A stretch of DNA of 64,000 bases from Apricaphanius iberus (GCA_028564705.1 JAPXFQ010000831.1:3286001-3350000); one strand, 5' to 3'. Counted from the first letter of the stretch, positions 41,901 to 48,684 are shown. A program made the numbers and translations. The notes: generated from the sequence alone by a model not told the origin.

Positions 41901-43571
41901 GAGCACCTCTATTTATAGATTTCCGCACCCCCCTTCCTGTGGGGCTAGAGCAGAGTAGCGCCATCCGATGGCTGTGTGTGACCCAACAGTTTAATTTAAT
42001 ACATTTTGAACAATAGATCTTATTTTAAAATACAAAATTGGTGCAATTTTTTGTTATTCTTGTGTAATGTATTACATTAGGCATTAATAGTCCAATTGAA
42101 ATAATTTATTTGAAATAAATTGTATCAGGTCTCTTTTAATAACAAATGATCACAGAGAGTGGCTGCCATTTAGTGACTCGTTACAGTTACTGCAGAAAGA
42201 TTGGATAAAATGCTTCAGATAGCTGATCCCGAGTAAAATGCAGCTAACAGTGGTCTTCTTGTTTACAATGCGAATGTGGACTTAACTCGCCGGGAACTCA
42301 AAATTTCCTCACTAGATATTTGAGAGTATAAGGAGCAGCTTTAGCTCTGGTCCCGTTGCTTCATCTGTCGACCCGTAGCTTAGCTTTGACTAACTTGCTA
42401 GCGTCAGTTGATGTGCTCTCTAGACGTGCGCTCTGATCACGGGGGATTTGATACAGGCAGTTTAAATGTTACCAGGTGTTGTTGTGAGTTGTAGTAACTG
42501 GTGAGAGTTACTTGTTAGGGAAAATGCAATGTGTGGTTCTTTGTGATGGGAAAATCTGAGTAAATAGGTGGTAGCCAGCTAACGGTTGGTACGGAGTCCC
42601 AAGTGGGACGCACAGTAAACAGGAGGAGGAGGTGATTGCGATTCTATTTTGGATTTCAATGTGCAAGGTCGTAACGTAATTGCAATCGATTTCGATACAA
42701 AATCGAGATTGTGACACCCTTAATATCCATGGTTCATTCCAAAATGTTCCGCAGCAATCTTTCAATAAGCTTCAGCTGGGTTTATCTTCACCAGTGGAGT
42801 ATTCAGCAGAAAAGATCATGAAGGCATTACTTATTGTTTTTATGGAAATAAAATATATTCTGCTATTTCATGTCTTTCTGGGGCTCTCTGCAAGTGGTCC
42901 TTGACTCTTGTAGAACTCTACTGAATATTCTTTTGACTCCTCTGCCAAAATATTTCTCCTTTTGAAATCTTGAGGGAAGCACCTGGACGTGGTTGGTTTA
43001 TGGCTAAAATATGTTTGTGCGTCTGGTTTATGGCCCCAACAGTGGTCACTGTAATATCTAGAGGTTTAGATATGACTTTGTCACCAATGCCACCATCTTC
43101 AGATATTTGTTTGCTTTCACCCATTATGACATAGTACTTCTAAAATACCTTGGTAGTGAGAAACCTTTTATAGACCATCAAGTACGACTAAAACAGCCAG
43201 AGAATTGCGTTAATACCAATCAGGACTGATTTCTAAATTCTGATAAATTTTAGATAGTCTGACTGAGTTTTGATTGGTTTCGGACTGTTTTGAAATGATT
43301 AAATATATTTCTGGATATTTTACTTAGCTTGTCTTGAAATTGTGAATTCGCCCTGAAAATGGGCTGAAATGAATGAATTGCATAGCATAGTTTTTCCTCT
43401 TTCATTTTAAGTGGACTGCTGCAAATTACCTTTTTCAGCCATTAACTGAATATGATTTCTCCTCCGGTGTAGATCTGTGTGAGCAGTGAGGGTGAGCACG
43501 GCGGCTTCATCAGAGTGGTGTTTGGAAAGAAAAGAGGTTACGTGCCCTGTGATGTCTTGGAAATCATCTGA
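434..43571 (+). CDS. stac: stac: SH3 and cysteine-rich domain protein (exons 2-11; exon 1 outside the window)
   Basis: Ten exons with GT-AG borders join without a frame break: 434-767, 14678-14778, 23671-23752, 23943-24049, 25633-25714, 25859-25926, 32342-32439, 36081-36132, 36938-37075, 43473-43571, giving 386 residues and a TGA stop at 43569-43571. Numbering from the first residue seen: a basic [14 protein letters not shown] motif at 4-20; a proline-rich linker at 57-75; a C1 zinc finger at 90-141 with H90, C103, C106, C121, C124, H129, C132 and C141; SH3-1 at about 272-327 (ALYDF 276-280, DDWWK 304-308); SH3-2 at about 332-386. Family knowledge: STAC proteins are cytosolic adaptors that bind L-type voltage-gated calcium channels, helping their membrane delivery and slowing inactivation. 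The N-terminal motif and C1 finger resemble STAC (STAC1) more than STAC2 or STAC3. Only the short first exon appears to be missing. No frameshift or lost key residue is seen. Confidence 0.95.
1240..1420. repeat. Short interspersed repeat, related to the fold-back MITE at 8.07-8.49 kb
   Basis: The core runs from TATAACCATATTATGGGAGT through GCAGCCT, GCATTATCTGCC, AAAACGCCTTCATTT and CTCCTGTGAGTTT. It matches in order the core of the element at 8200-8345, with divergence and small indels. Confidence 0.6.
2003..2580. mobile_element. Non-autonomous PIF/Harbinger-like DNA transposon
   Basis: The termini are imperfect inverted repeats: GGCTACGTCCACAC on the left, and the complement of GTGGACATGGCC on the right. 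It is flanked by the trinucleotide TTA at 2000-2002 and 2581-2583, the 3-bp TWA target duplication typical of PIF/Harbinger. At 578 bp it is too short for a transposase gene, but it keeps a Myb/SANT-like coding fragment (separate entry). Confidence 0.7.
2236..2322 (+). pseudogene. Relic of a Harbinger Myb/SANT-like protein
   Basis: An ATG at about 2236 opens [20 protein letters not shown], then LKVTQDYK. The [10 protein letters not shown] signature is the start of the Myb/SANT-like DNA-binding protein encoded by PIF/Harbinger transposons. The similarity ends after about 29 codons, so this is a deletion remnant, not a gene. It lies inside the TIR-bounded element, which supports the Harbinger assignment. 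Confidence 0.6.
2690..3420 (+). mobile_element. Degenerate Tc1-like transposon relic
   Basis: It reads like an eroded Tc1 transposase gene at DNA level: the KHKI..-type segment near 2920, AATGAGACTAAAGTTGAA near 2996, AAAACATGTTGGTGGCAGTG near 3092, and GTGTGGGGCTGCTTTAGGAC near 3117. Many stops and indels are present and no open frame remains. Confidence 0.7.
3800..3990 (-). repeat. Retroelement 3'-end repeat (TTTATTTATAAAGCGCTTT type)
   Basis: The sequence around TTTATTTATAAAGCGC, CTCAAAGTGCTTTACAGATT is a widespread fish interspersed motif found at LINE/SINE 3' ends, here on the minus strand. Its borders are approximate. Confidence 0.45.
4126..4899. mobile_element. Non-autonomous DNA transposon with TACCGC-type termini
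   Basis: The left end TACCGCGGTGTTGGCCTGGG(CGGCATACC) and the complement of the right end (CCGCCCACTCCTACTGCGGTGATA) are imperfect inverted repeats of about 28 bp. The interior is AT-rich, with TACCGTGATACTGTCG-like motifs repeated at about 4600 and 4824. No coding capacity. Confidence 0.5.
6180..7480. repeat. Large inverted duplication (fold-back) with hAT-like end
   Basis: The arm at 6425-6752 is repeated in reverse complement at 7145-7477, with shared blocks such as CACATTACCCATAAG, TTTGGAACACAAAC, AACACTGACAA, GCAGGCAG and CACTCCTC. Identity looks roughly 75-80%. The spacer is about 390 bp. Left of it, 6180-6250 (GGGGTACC..., TTCGATACATCGATATGCGG) resembles a hAT-type terminus. No intact ORF. 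Confidence 0.65.
8070..8486. mobile_element. Fold-back MITE (about 415 bp hairpin)
   Basis: The two halves are inverted copies: GAGGGGAAATACC / GGTACTTCCCTTTT at the ends, then TTTACTCACTCAGACAA / TTGTCTTGGTGAGTAAA, AGATCTATTTGCGATCAACG / TGATCGGGAATCGATCT, and TATCCATATAATGGGAGTTT / AACTCCCATTATATGGAT. The central spacer of about 110 bp is shared with 1255-1410. Confidence 0.7.
9045..9365 (-). mobile_element. L2/Maui-type LINE 3' tail, minus strand
   Basis: TTCAGTTTATTTAAATAGTG at the left and CCTTTAACAGGAAGAACCCC, AGCAGAACCAGAACCAGGCT at the right are the reverse complement of the tail seen at 10360-10540 and 39770-40015. The middle part has diverged. Confidence 0.55.
10350..10545 (+). mobile_element. 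L2/Maui-type LINE 3' tail
   Basis: GATTCTGCTGGAGATTTCTT, CCTCTCCACCATTGCTACAT, GCTTGCTCAGTATGAGGAAT and GACTCAAGAAAATCTGCTGG match the copy at 39770-39950 in the same order. Confidence 0.65.
12816..14590 (+). mobile_element. LINE (L2-like) reverse transcriptase fragment, interrupted
   Basis: 12820-13076 encodes [20 protein letters not shown] and [18 protein letters not shown], the catalytic YADD block and the segment after it of an L2/CR1-type reverse transcriptase. The line then breaks off and resumes at about 14076 with VYKSLNG-type C-terminal sequence and a 3' tail (CATGTAAAGCACCTTGAATT, GAAAGTGTGCTATACAGAC). The same tail occurs at 57750-57862 and 58440-58556. The gap is filled by another repeat. 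Not functional. Confidence 0.75.
13077..14070. mobile_element. Unclassified interspersed element splitting the LINE
   Basis: It starts with CATCTCATTTATAAAGC, and its right part (13940-14065: GGCGGGATATGATCCAGAAA, CAGCTGAGCACATTTCT, AGCTGTGTGTACTCAAAGTT) recurs at 49440-49560. The copy at 49 kb ends in TTTATAAATCAGATCCC, roughly the inverse of the left end here, which suggests terminal inverted repeats. No recognised protein. Confidence 0.5.
14678..14778 (+). CDS. stac: stac exon 3 (second half of C1 zinc finger)
   Basis: The acceptor CAG ends at 14677 and the donor GTGAGA starts at 14779. The split Gly codon joins exon 2, then the frame reads [11 protein letters not shown] with the remaining C1 ligands CxxC, HxxC and the final Cys. 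The exon is 101 bp and leaves in phase 0. Confidence 0.95.
15285..17319 (+). mobile_element. Tc1-like relic with a LINE inserted in it
   Basis: The left end, CAAAAGTATTCATACCCCTC, and interior blocks (GCATCATCATGCTGTGGGGA at 15964, GGATGGATGGAGCTGAATCC at 17174, GGAGGTTCACCTTCCAGCAG at 17251, AGAGCTACAATGGGATGGTT at 17294) are in Tc1 transposase order. The two halves are separated by about 1.15 kb of minus-strand LINE. The coding frame is destroyed. Confidence 0.75.
16020..17165 (-). mobile_element. LINE reverse transcriptase fragment nested in the Tc1 relic
   Basis: On the minus strand the YADDT motif lies at 17143-17129, followed in other frames by [14 protein letters not shown] text, and 16943-16362 encodes [20 protein letters not shown] and a 190-residue C-terminal part of a non-LTR reverse transcriptase. 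Frameshifts near 16950 and 17030 break it. The 3' end at about 16020-16080 (TTTTCAAGAGGGTCCTCAAC on the plus strand) abuts the Tc1 break point. Confidence 0.75.
17320..17400. mobile_element. hAT-type terminus
   Basis: CAGTGCTTCTCAACTGGGGG followed by GGTCCATGACTTAA has the CAGTG..TCTCAA start of vertebrate hAT elements. The other end was not located. Confidence 0.4.
17540..17790. mobile_element. Tc1/mariner terminal relic (GGTACTGGTCATAAAATTAG type)
   Basis: The blocks GGTCATAAAATTAGAA, TTGAAACTTGTATATTGGC, GATTATAACTGACAGC and CCCAAATTCAGCATCTCA are the terminal region of a common fish Tc1 group. A second fragment of the same group starts at 59695. Confidence 0.55.
18923..18955. repeat. (TA)n microsatellite
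   Basis: About 16 uninterrupted TA dinucleotides in stac intron 3. Confidence 0.95.
19499..19880. mobile_element. Probable DNA-transposon fragment
   Basis: GGTTAGTTTATGCTCCTCCG, GACGCAGCACTATTATGCGT and CTGCGTTACCTACGCAACG resemble the termini of fish PIF/Harbinger-type elements with ACGC-rich ends. The right end was not found, and a Tc1 element begins at about 19982. Confidence 0.35.
19982..20917 (-). mobile_element. Tc1-like transposon, 3'-truncated
   Basis: The outer end (complement of 20917-20860) reads AGTGGGGAGAACAAGTATTT as in a common salmonid/percomorph Tc1 group. It is followed by the usual 5' leader and then the transposase start at 20585. The other end stops abruptly at about 19982 inside the catalytic domain, so the element is truncated. 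Confidence 0.85.
19986..20585 (-). pseudogene. Tc1-like transposase, N-terminal two-thirds
   Basis: An open frame of 199 codons. A helix-turn-helix ([20 protein letters not shown]) lies at about residues 28-47, a second DNA-binding part with the [12 protein letters not shown] linker (GRPR-hook equivalent) at about 66-77, and the first catalytic Asp in [11 protein letters not shown] at about 160. Full-length family members have about 340 residues. The two remaining acidic residues (D and E of DDE) are missing, so it cannot transpose. The frame is surprisingly intact up to the truncation. Confidence 0.85.
23671..23752 (+). CDS. stac: stac exon 4
   Basis: Acceptor TTCTCTGCAG, donor GTTAGC. It encodes the conserved [13 protein letters not shown] segment just after the C1 finger, followed by GCIKEVMPI. 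82 bp, phase 0 to phase 1. Confidence 0.94.
23943..24049 (+). CDS. stac: stac exon 5
   Basis: Separated from exon 4 by a 190-bp intron. It encodes [20 protein letters not shown] and a Ser/Lys-rich tail. The donor is GTAAGA. 107 bp, phase 1 to phase 0. Confidence 0.94.
24410..24444. repeat. (TG)n microsatellite
   Basis: Mostly GT/TG dinucleotides with one AT interruption, in stac intron 5. Confidence 0.85.
24600..25500 (+). mobile_element. Tc1-like relic, heavily eroded
   Basis: The left end GGTGCTTTGCAAAAGTATTC, with CATATTTTGTTACATCACAA, is the classic Tc1-group terminus. TAGTGCAACCAGCTGCTTTC near 24838 and AATAGAGCCCACCTG near 25388 are later landmarks of the same group. There are large unaligned stretches between them. 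Confidence 0.5.
25633..25714 (+). CDS. stac: stac exon 6 (variable linker)
   Basis: Acceptor TTTTTAG, donor GTGAGT. It encodes an acidic then basic linker ([10 protein letters not shown] ... RKHSDD). The sequence is less conserved, but phase and position fit the STAC linker between the C1 and SH3 parts. Confidence 0.88.
25859..25926 (+). CDS. stac: stac exon 7 (variable linker)
   Basis: Acceptor TTGCTTAG, donor GTGAGA. It starts with the completed Val codon and [10 protein letters not shown], and ends [10 protein letters not shown]. 68 bp, phase 1 to phase 0. This matches the VFTYPENG-type segment of the family. Confidence 0.88.
26635..26725 (-). mobile_element. Tc1-like relic fragment
   Basis: TGAGTCATTACTTTGTGGAA, CCACCTTATGATGCAAGATC and TTTTGGGTGTGTCTC match the 5' leader of Tc1 elements in reverse orientation. 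Confidence 0.45.
27189..28301. mobile_element. Non-autonomous DNA transposon with GGGCCT(G/C)ATTTATCAA ends
   Basis: The left end GGGCCTGATTTATCAACAG and the complement of the right end (CTTGATAAATGAGGCCC) form terminal inverted repeats. Inward, TTTGCAC and GCGCAAA continue the symmetry. The interior of about 1.1 kb is AT-rich and non-coding. Target duplication is unclear, so the superfamily is left open. Confidence 0.6.
28945..29015 (-). mobile_element. Tc1-like relic fragment
   Basis: CTCTCTGACCTTTCTGTGGT and CCTTGGTCTTCATGATGCC match the start-codon region leader of Tc1 transposons, in reverse. Confidence 0.4.
29025..29175 (-). mobile_element. LINE 3'-end repeat (TTTATTTAACCAGGTAA type)
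   Basis: TTTAACCTTTATTTAACCAG and CTATTTTACAAGGGTGACCT, GGCCAAGG form a frequent fish LINE 3' end. It is related to the minus-strand LINE end at about 16025-16080. Confidence 0.55.
30025..30090. mobile_element. hAT-type terminus
   Basis: GTACCACTGGTGGTACACGT, ACCACAGTTTGAGATTC is the complement of the GAATCTCAAACTGTGGTAC end that marks vertebrate hAT elements. The partner end was not found. Confidence 0.45.
30110..30460 (-). mobile_element. Tc1-like relic
   Basis: ATGGCTTCTTCCTCACCTAA near 30178, TGTGGTGGTCCACACTTGTC near 30321 and GCAATGCCATGACATCATG near 30430 occur in the order expected for a reversed Tc1 element. No frame survives. A related block lies at 31905-32060. Confidence 0.45.
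31800..32060 (-). mobile_element. Tc1-like relic
   Basis: TTATGGCTTCTTCCTCTCTG, TTCAGCATCTTCACAAGATC and GATTCTTGGGGTTGATTTCTC match reversed Tc1 transposase sequence at DNA level. Confidence 0.45.
32342..32439 (+). CDS. stac: stac exon 8 (start of SH3-1)
   Basis: Acceptor GTTTAG, donor GTCAGC. It encodes [20 protein letters not shown] and DLDM, the opening strands of the first SH3 domain with its ALYDF motif. 98 bp, leaving in phase 2. A second AG at 32319-32320 is upstream but would break the frame. Confidence 0.93.
36081..36132 (+). CDS. stac: stac exon 9 (SH3-1 core)
   Basis: A 52-bp exon after a TTTTCCTTACAG acceptor, with donor GTAGGT. It encodes [16 protein letters not shown], the n-Src/distal part of SH3-1 with the paired ligand-pocket tryptophans. 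Confidence 0.95.
36938..37075 (+). CDS. stac: stac exon 10 (end of SH3-1, start of SH3-2)
   Basis: Acceptor TTTTTTTCAG, donor GTACTA. 138 bp, 46 codons. It encodes [18 protein letters not shown] (SH3-1 3-10 helix) and [20 protein letters not shown] (start of SH3-2). Confidence 0.95.
37345..37635 (-). mobile_element. Tc1-like relic with internal deletion
   Basis: TTTGGAAAATAGCTCCAGCT, CAGTCAGATTGAAGAGTATC, then ATTCTGCCACTACCGTGTTT, CACTATGAGAATAGCATG and AGCTTCTTCCTCGT follow reversed Tc1 order. The transposase middle between 37440 and 37450 is deleted. Confidence 0.6.
38890..38943. repeat. (TA)n microsatellite
   Basis: About 27 perfect TA dinucleotides in stac intron 10. Confidence 0.97.
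39470..40015 (+). mobile_element. L2/Maui-type LINE 3' end
   Basis: GCTCTGTCTTCTCAAACCCC, CAGACAGTCGTGGTAAATGG, then GAGGTTTCTTCCTGCTAAAG, CCTCTCCACTGTTGCTACAT and a GAATTGAATTGA tail. This is the longest of the three copies in the window (others at 9045-9365 minus and 10350-10545 plus). Confidence 0.65.
41040..41345 (+). repeat. LTR-like or UTR-like repeat with two hairpins
   Basis: CTGTCAGGATCTGTCCTTGT, TTAATTGTTCCCCGTTG, TATTTAAGTTCCTAGTTTCC and AGTAATAAAAG look like a retroelement LTR or 3'UTR. Two near-perfect stem-loops follow at 41269-41301 and 41310-41344. The family is not recognised with certainty. Confidence 0.4.
41398..42722. mobile_element. hAT-type non-autonomous transposon with perfect 8-bp duplication
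   Basis: Terminal inverted repeats are TAGGGGTGTCACGATTCTC on the left and the complement of GAGATTGTGACACCCTTA on the right. The 8 bases ATATCCAT flank it directly on both sides (41390-41397 and 42723-42730). An 8-bp target duplication is typical of hAT. At 1325 bp it has no recognisable transposase. The interior includes a GC-rich block (41750-41970) unlike the rest. Confidence 0.75.
42900..43180 (-). mobile_element. Probable Tc1-like relic
   Basis: AGATATTTGTTTGCTTTCAC, CCATTATGACATAGTACTTC near 43105 resembles the 3' part of a reversed Tc1 element. The rest is too diverged to follow. Confidence 0.3.
43473..43571 (+). CDS. stac: stac exon 11 (end of SH3-2, stop)
   Basis: The acceptor GTGTAG ends at 43472. 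It encodes [31 protein letters not shown] and TGA at 43569-43571, the usual STAC C terminus. Confidence 0.95.
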   Translation: MCVSSEGEHGGFIRVVFGKKRGYVPCDVLEII

Positions 43572-43935
43572 GGCGAAGACTCTGAGAATGCATTACGAGG
43601 ATAAAAAGGAAGGCTGGATCAGTCACCAGGATTTAAGAGATGGTGGAACAGACGATGCAGGACTAGAGGTGTTCACATCGTCACAAGTTGGAGTTCATAC
43701 AAGTAATGATTGTTTTGGCGCCAAAAATTCCAGAAGGCCCCATCCCAGACGGTCCTGCTCAAGAAGATGCTGCAACAAAGAACTGCTTTCTGATTGCCAG
43801 GAGACAGGAGATCACTGTGTCAATGTTTTTTTACTTTTAATTTATAGAGCCTGTGGTTTTTATATTTAGTTTTTCTGTAGTTGATTTAACTATAAGAGGT
43901 TGCTCATAAATAAAGATAATAGCTTAAAATGTAAT
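43572..43935 (+). other. stac: stac 3'UTR with AATAAA
   Basis: Non-coding sequence after the TGA. A canonical AATAAA poly(A) signal lies at 43909-43914, about 340 nt after the stop. The exact cleavage site cannot be seen. Confidence 0.7.
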
Positions 43936-46320
43936 AACATAGACAATTGCATATTGAAGCTATTATTTTTTACAGCTTTTACTACATTAACAGAACTCCC
44001 CTCTTACGTAGTTTAGTTCCCAATGCTTTTATACTGTTGGATTTTCCATATAAATATTGCATTTGTACATAAGTCAAGAATAGTAAGTGTAATTTTTTAT
44101 GGCAGAGTTATTGACCTCACACAGCAGTATAAAGATATAAACACATCTTTTTACTATAAGAGAATAATAACATTCACCCATTGATTTGTCATAGATTGAT
44201 AAAGTATTTTTCATTCCTTATTTATTCTTCTGCTCATTTGGACACTCTTCTCAACCCCAAACCTCATCTTCAACAAAACGATATGTTCTTGCAGTAACAG
44301 CTCAGAAACTTTAAAACAGACAGAGTGATGTGTGAATGTTTGGCTATAGTCACTAGATCCAAAAAATGTTTTATAATATGACCCTCACTGTGTTGAAATC
44401 AAACAGACATTTACATTGCTACAATGTTCAGAAGGCAGCAGAGTTGATACGATCCCGGACAAGCCCCCAAAATTGTTAACATAGACATTCTCTCATAAAA
44501 CAGACATCATACCTAATTCTTAGTATTTAATATAGCATACAGAGGCTGCTGTGCATCATCAACATAACGAAGGAACACAAGAATGTACATGATTTTTAAG
44601 GGTGTTCTTTTTTAAATATACAGTGGGAAAAATGGCCATAGGTGTTAGCTTACCAGATCAAATACGATTCTACTGAACAGTACTGACTGAATGTACATCT
44701 ATAAGGGATAGGTGGTAAAGATTAGGCTATACAGAGATTGCTACATTACTTAACCTTATGTAGACTGGTATACAAGTGCATTTTAATAATAGTAATTTAA
44801 TTAAAACTGTGAAACTAAATCTTAATTAAATTCCGGAAATAAATCAACTTTTGGTTTAAATTTTTTTTGGAACATAATCACTGTCTGCCACTCAACAAAA
44901 ATTTTGTCAACACATCAGGAGGCAACAAAAAACAACTTTTGGGTAAAATAAGAAAACTGCTTCTGTGTCTTTTTTCTATAGTTTGATGGGAATGGGCCTT
45001 TGCATGAGTCAATAATAAAGCTATGCATTATAACATGTAAACAATAAAAACAATACAATGGTCCGCATGTAACTCATGTAAAGAACACAACTGTAAAACT
45101 GGCTTATATAGACTTTTTGTCCCCTCTTTGTCCCGAAGAGCAGTTTCACAGATAAACTGGACTATTTATTTAACCAAAAAGTTTTTACCGGGCAGTTTTT
45201 TTTTAAAAACAGAACAAGCACATTAGTAAACTTGCATCTGAAAGTGCTTTCATTTCAAAAAGGTACCCAAAAACTAAATAAATACAACAAAAATGTGACA
45301 CCTGATCTATTAAATGAATTCTGTTTCATAGTTAAAAGTTCACTGGAAAACGTATGCCTGTTAAACTTTTATATTTTCTGCCTATCTTTTTTATTTGCGG
45401 TTTAAGATTGGTTCCTTTGATGTTGTTTTGTGTTTTTTGCATCACAGGAAACACCCTCTTTGTAAAATACCACGAAATAAGGATTTATTTAAAGAACGTT
45501 GAAACATCTTTAGAATTCTTGAAGGACTATCGGTCAAAACTTGACACAAAACAACCCAAAATCTATATGAATGCACCTGACTCAAGCCTAGTATATCCAG
45601 TATATAATATAAAGGGAAGAAACTCTGTCAACCTAATAATCGCCCAATGTACAATCTTGCAATATCTCTATTTTACAGTCTTCCAGCTTCATCGCCAAGG
45701 TCTAACTCAAATAAACACAAATGCCTACCATACATTTACCAAAAAACATAATGTTGACCTCCAAGACCATCAAAGCCTTACATAAACAAAGGGGTGCGGC
45801 TTACAACTCATAGCCTTCTACACCTCAGTATTTCCCCAGGGTTGAGTTCTGTGTCATGGCTGTCATGCCCCCATTTCCAAAAGCATTAAACAAAACTGTT
45901 AAGTAGTCTTCTCAGCATGTTATTATTTGCATCAGATTGTGCTGCTCAACATATTTCTCAGATTAGATGGACACCGAAGGCTGCTTTCTTCAGTGTACTA
46001 TGCCACACTTATTGTCCCTTAAAATTGACGGTAGTTTCAGGTTTATTAGTACCTCCTGAGGTGGACCCAGAATTTTATGTTGATGGGAGGACTTCAACCT
46101 CCTTTTTGGAACCTTTCAGTTGATCGCGAGGTGGAACAAATCTAGATCACTGAGTGAACAGATGGTTTGGAAGGCTGACTACCAGGTATCTCAAACACTT
46201 GTTACATTAATGGCACCACAACCCATTCTAAGGTTTGTGAGGCATTACATTTCCATTTAGGGCCAGGTTGGTTAGAATTACTTCTTTTCAATAAATGAAT
46301 TCATTTGCATTTACACATAC
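43936..46320. other. Intergenic, nothing recognised
   Basis: AT-rich sequence with no splice-able exon, RNA gene or clear repeat. The longest open frame (45354-45785, +) has AT-biased composition and no known domain. Confidence 0.5.
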
Positions 46321-46324
46321 TAGC

Positions 46325-46680
46325 TTTGTCCATCCATCCATTTTCTTAACCGCTTAATCCTTAATGGGTCGCAGGAGGTTGGTGCCAATCTCCAGCTGTC
46401 AACGGGCAAGAGACAGGGTACACCCTGGACAGGTCACCAGTCCATCACAGGGCAGGACAAACAACCATGCACAGACTCACACCTAAGGACAATTTGGAGA
46501 GATCAATTAACCTGACAGTCATGTTTTTGGACTGTAGGAGGAAGCTGGAGTACCTGGAGGGAACCCACACATGCACAGGGACAACATGCAAACTCCATGC
46601 AGAAAGACCCTGGGCCAGGATATGAACCCACAACTTTTTTGCTGCAAGGTAACAGTGCTAACCACTGCGCCACCGTGCAT
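46325..46680. repeat. Common teleost interspersed repeat (CCATCCATTTTCTTAACCGC type)
   Basis: CATCCATCCATTTTCTTAAC, GGGTACACCCTGGACAGG, CCAGTCCATCACAGGGC, ACCATGCACAGACTCACACC and AGTGCTAACCACTGCGCCAC follow the order of a very abundant fish repeat. A second, shorter copy lies inverted at 51830-51965. Confidence 0.7.
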
Positions 46681-47234
46681 TATAGCAAAAGCCGTAAAGT
46701 AAATCTGCTGTCCTCCTACTTGGAACTGACATCAATTCTGAGTGCTACACTGCTGCACAGGACACGTGTAAAAAGAAGAAATCAGTGATGGGCAGGGACG
46801 TTACTAGACCTTATTTACTGGGGCACGTGCCTTAGTAAAAGTATCCAGTGCCCCAGTAAAATTATAGCGCTGTTCTCGGTGGAAAAGGAATTCATGAGCG
46901 TATCTCCGTGCCTCTAGGACTCAGGCCTGTCACTTAACAGCCAAAAAAGGAAAAATTACAAGTTCCCACATAAGTTCCCAAAGTCCCACATAACTAGCAT
47001 CTGTTTTTCAATGCTTAGCGTCATTGTGGCCTAAATTTAGCAGTTTATTTAAGTTTACCGGCTTGTGTTCTCTTGCACACACTGACACCATGCCTAGATT
47101 GTATGCACACATGCGGACAATTAATAATGGTTTATACGTATACTGTAGAGAGAGCCCTGTAAAAGTAGCTTATACTGTTTGTGAAGCTGTCCTACTGTAA
47201 AACTAAACATAGCCATCAGATAAACTATTCAGAG

Positions 47235-47311
47235 ATGGACATCAGAAAATTCTTCCTGAACAGAAGCAGAGGGAGAGGAACAGAGAGGAGAGATGAGGAG
47301 GACAAGGGAGG
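47235..47311 (+). pseudogene. Relic N terminus of a hAT/TTF-type transposase
   Basis: The ATG opens MDIRKFFLNRSRGRGTERRD. The MDI(R/K)xFF start is characteristic of hAT transposases of the zinc-finger (TTF/ZMYM-related) group. The similarity stops after about 25 codons because the rest of the gene is deleted. Confidence 0.5.
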
Positions 47312-47420
47312 TATGATAATTATCCACATTAATGGTAAAATTAACATTTGTGCTAATAACAGCCAGTGCTATGATTTTATAAATGGTTTAATGGCAAACT
47401 TAAATAAGTTTTCTGCATTT

Positions 47421-47615
47421 GCAAATGTAGCCTATAGTAATCTACACAGAGTCAGAGTATAGGCTATACATGATACTTTGCCTATAATGTAGCCTATAAT
47501 AATCTACGGAGTCAGAGTAGGCTATAGGTGATAATATAGGTGATAATAATAATTGTGATAATAAGTCAGAGGAGCCTACTCTGAGTCTGTGTAGATTATT
47601 ATAGGCTATATTTGC
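47421..47615. repeat. Inverted plus direct repeat cluster
   Basis: A 43-bp unit at 47421-47464 (GCAAATGTAGCCTATAGTAA, TCTACACAGAGTCAGAGTA) recurs directly at 47487-47524 and inverted at 47574-47615. GTGATAATATAGGTGATAAT sits in the loop. Confidence 0.8.
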
Positions 47616-48618
47616 ACATTTTCACCAAAAGTCAGTATGTAGGCTTTGTATTAACAGCTTTGTTTTATAACATTTTCCAGGTTAAACTTTGTTTAATGCC
47701 TTTTAAGTCCATGTTGTTCTATCAAACCTGTGGTGTTAGCTGTCTATTTTGTATTGCGCACACATTTAAATTTTTTTAATGTATTAAGAGTTTGGGGTCT
47801 GTGCCCCAGTAAAGCTCTAGGTCTAGAATCGCCCCTGGTGGTGGGACTCTGCTTGCTTTAGCTGGGACCAGAGATTATCTGGTAATGTTTCCCGTTCTAA
47901 TGTACTGGTAACATAAGAATTTCAATATTACAAATTTTTTCTTTTTAGAAAGTTGTGTTCTTTTGGTTGAACTTAATGTTTAATCTTGTCCCAGGATTAA
48001 CTCAAAGTGATGCTGTTATACTACACCCTCAGACACCTACAGTATCAACTTTAAGAAATCCGGTTTAAGAAAAACGGTTGTGGGGGTGGGGGGGCAGGTT
48101 GCCAGTACATCACACACTTTAACAGATTATTTAAATATTCAAGTTGACTACGGGTGAGAAAGAGTTAATATATTCATACTAAAAACGCATGCTCTCACAC
48201 ATTCAAAGTGGTAGTTTCTGTTGTGCGAATGGCTGCCCCACACTTGTCACTGTGTGTAAAGGTCCTGATGATTCAAAAGCTTTTTTATATATAGCTGTAT
48301 TATTGTAACTATAGAAACAAGCTGAAACCACTGTATGAACTGCATTGTTCAGTAACAATGTAATGCAGTTTAGGTTGCAAATGATCATTTGGAAGGCTTG
48401 TGTGTATTTTCAACGTTTTGAGACAGAAATTATTAATTGAATTATTTCACCTAAATAACCCAAAATTGAATGATTTAAAATATAAATTATGCTGAATTAG
48501 TTGCAATTATTTTCAATAACAATAACATTTCACAAATGTGATGCTATGTCAGCCATAATAGGTATGTATTATTTTTCTTAAGTCAGAATCAGTCAATAAG
48601 TCAATCAGAACCATTATA

Positions 48619-48684
48619 TACAGTATATATATATATATATATAGATATAGATGTTGGAACAGATGTTGGAACAGATGTTGGAAC
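48619..48684. repeat. (TA)n followed by three 12-bp tandem repeats
   Basis: A short TA run is followed by three exact copies of AGATGTTGGAAC at 48649-48660, 48661-48672 and 48673-48684. Confidence 0.9.

Larger units (their letters stand above)
46793..47837. mobile_element. hAT deletion derivative
   Basis: The left end CAGGGACGTTACTAGACC, then ACTGGGGCAC, mirrors the right end (GTGCCCCAGTAAA ... GGTCTAGAATCGCCCCTG). Flanks are GTGATGGG (46785-46792) and GTGGTGGG (47838-47845), an 8-bp duplication with one change. Inside, 47235-47311 keeps a transposase N terminus. A complex inverted/direct repeat sits at 47421-47615. Confidence 0.75.

Noticed and set aside
45354..45785. 143-codon plus-strand ORF
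   Set aside because: AT-biased, no domain, no promoter or splice context. Likely chance.
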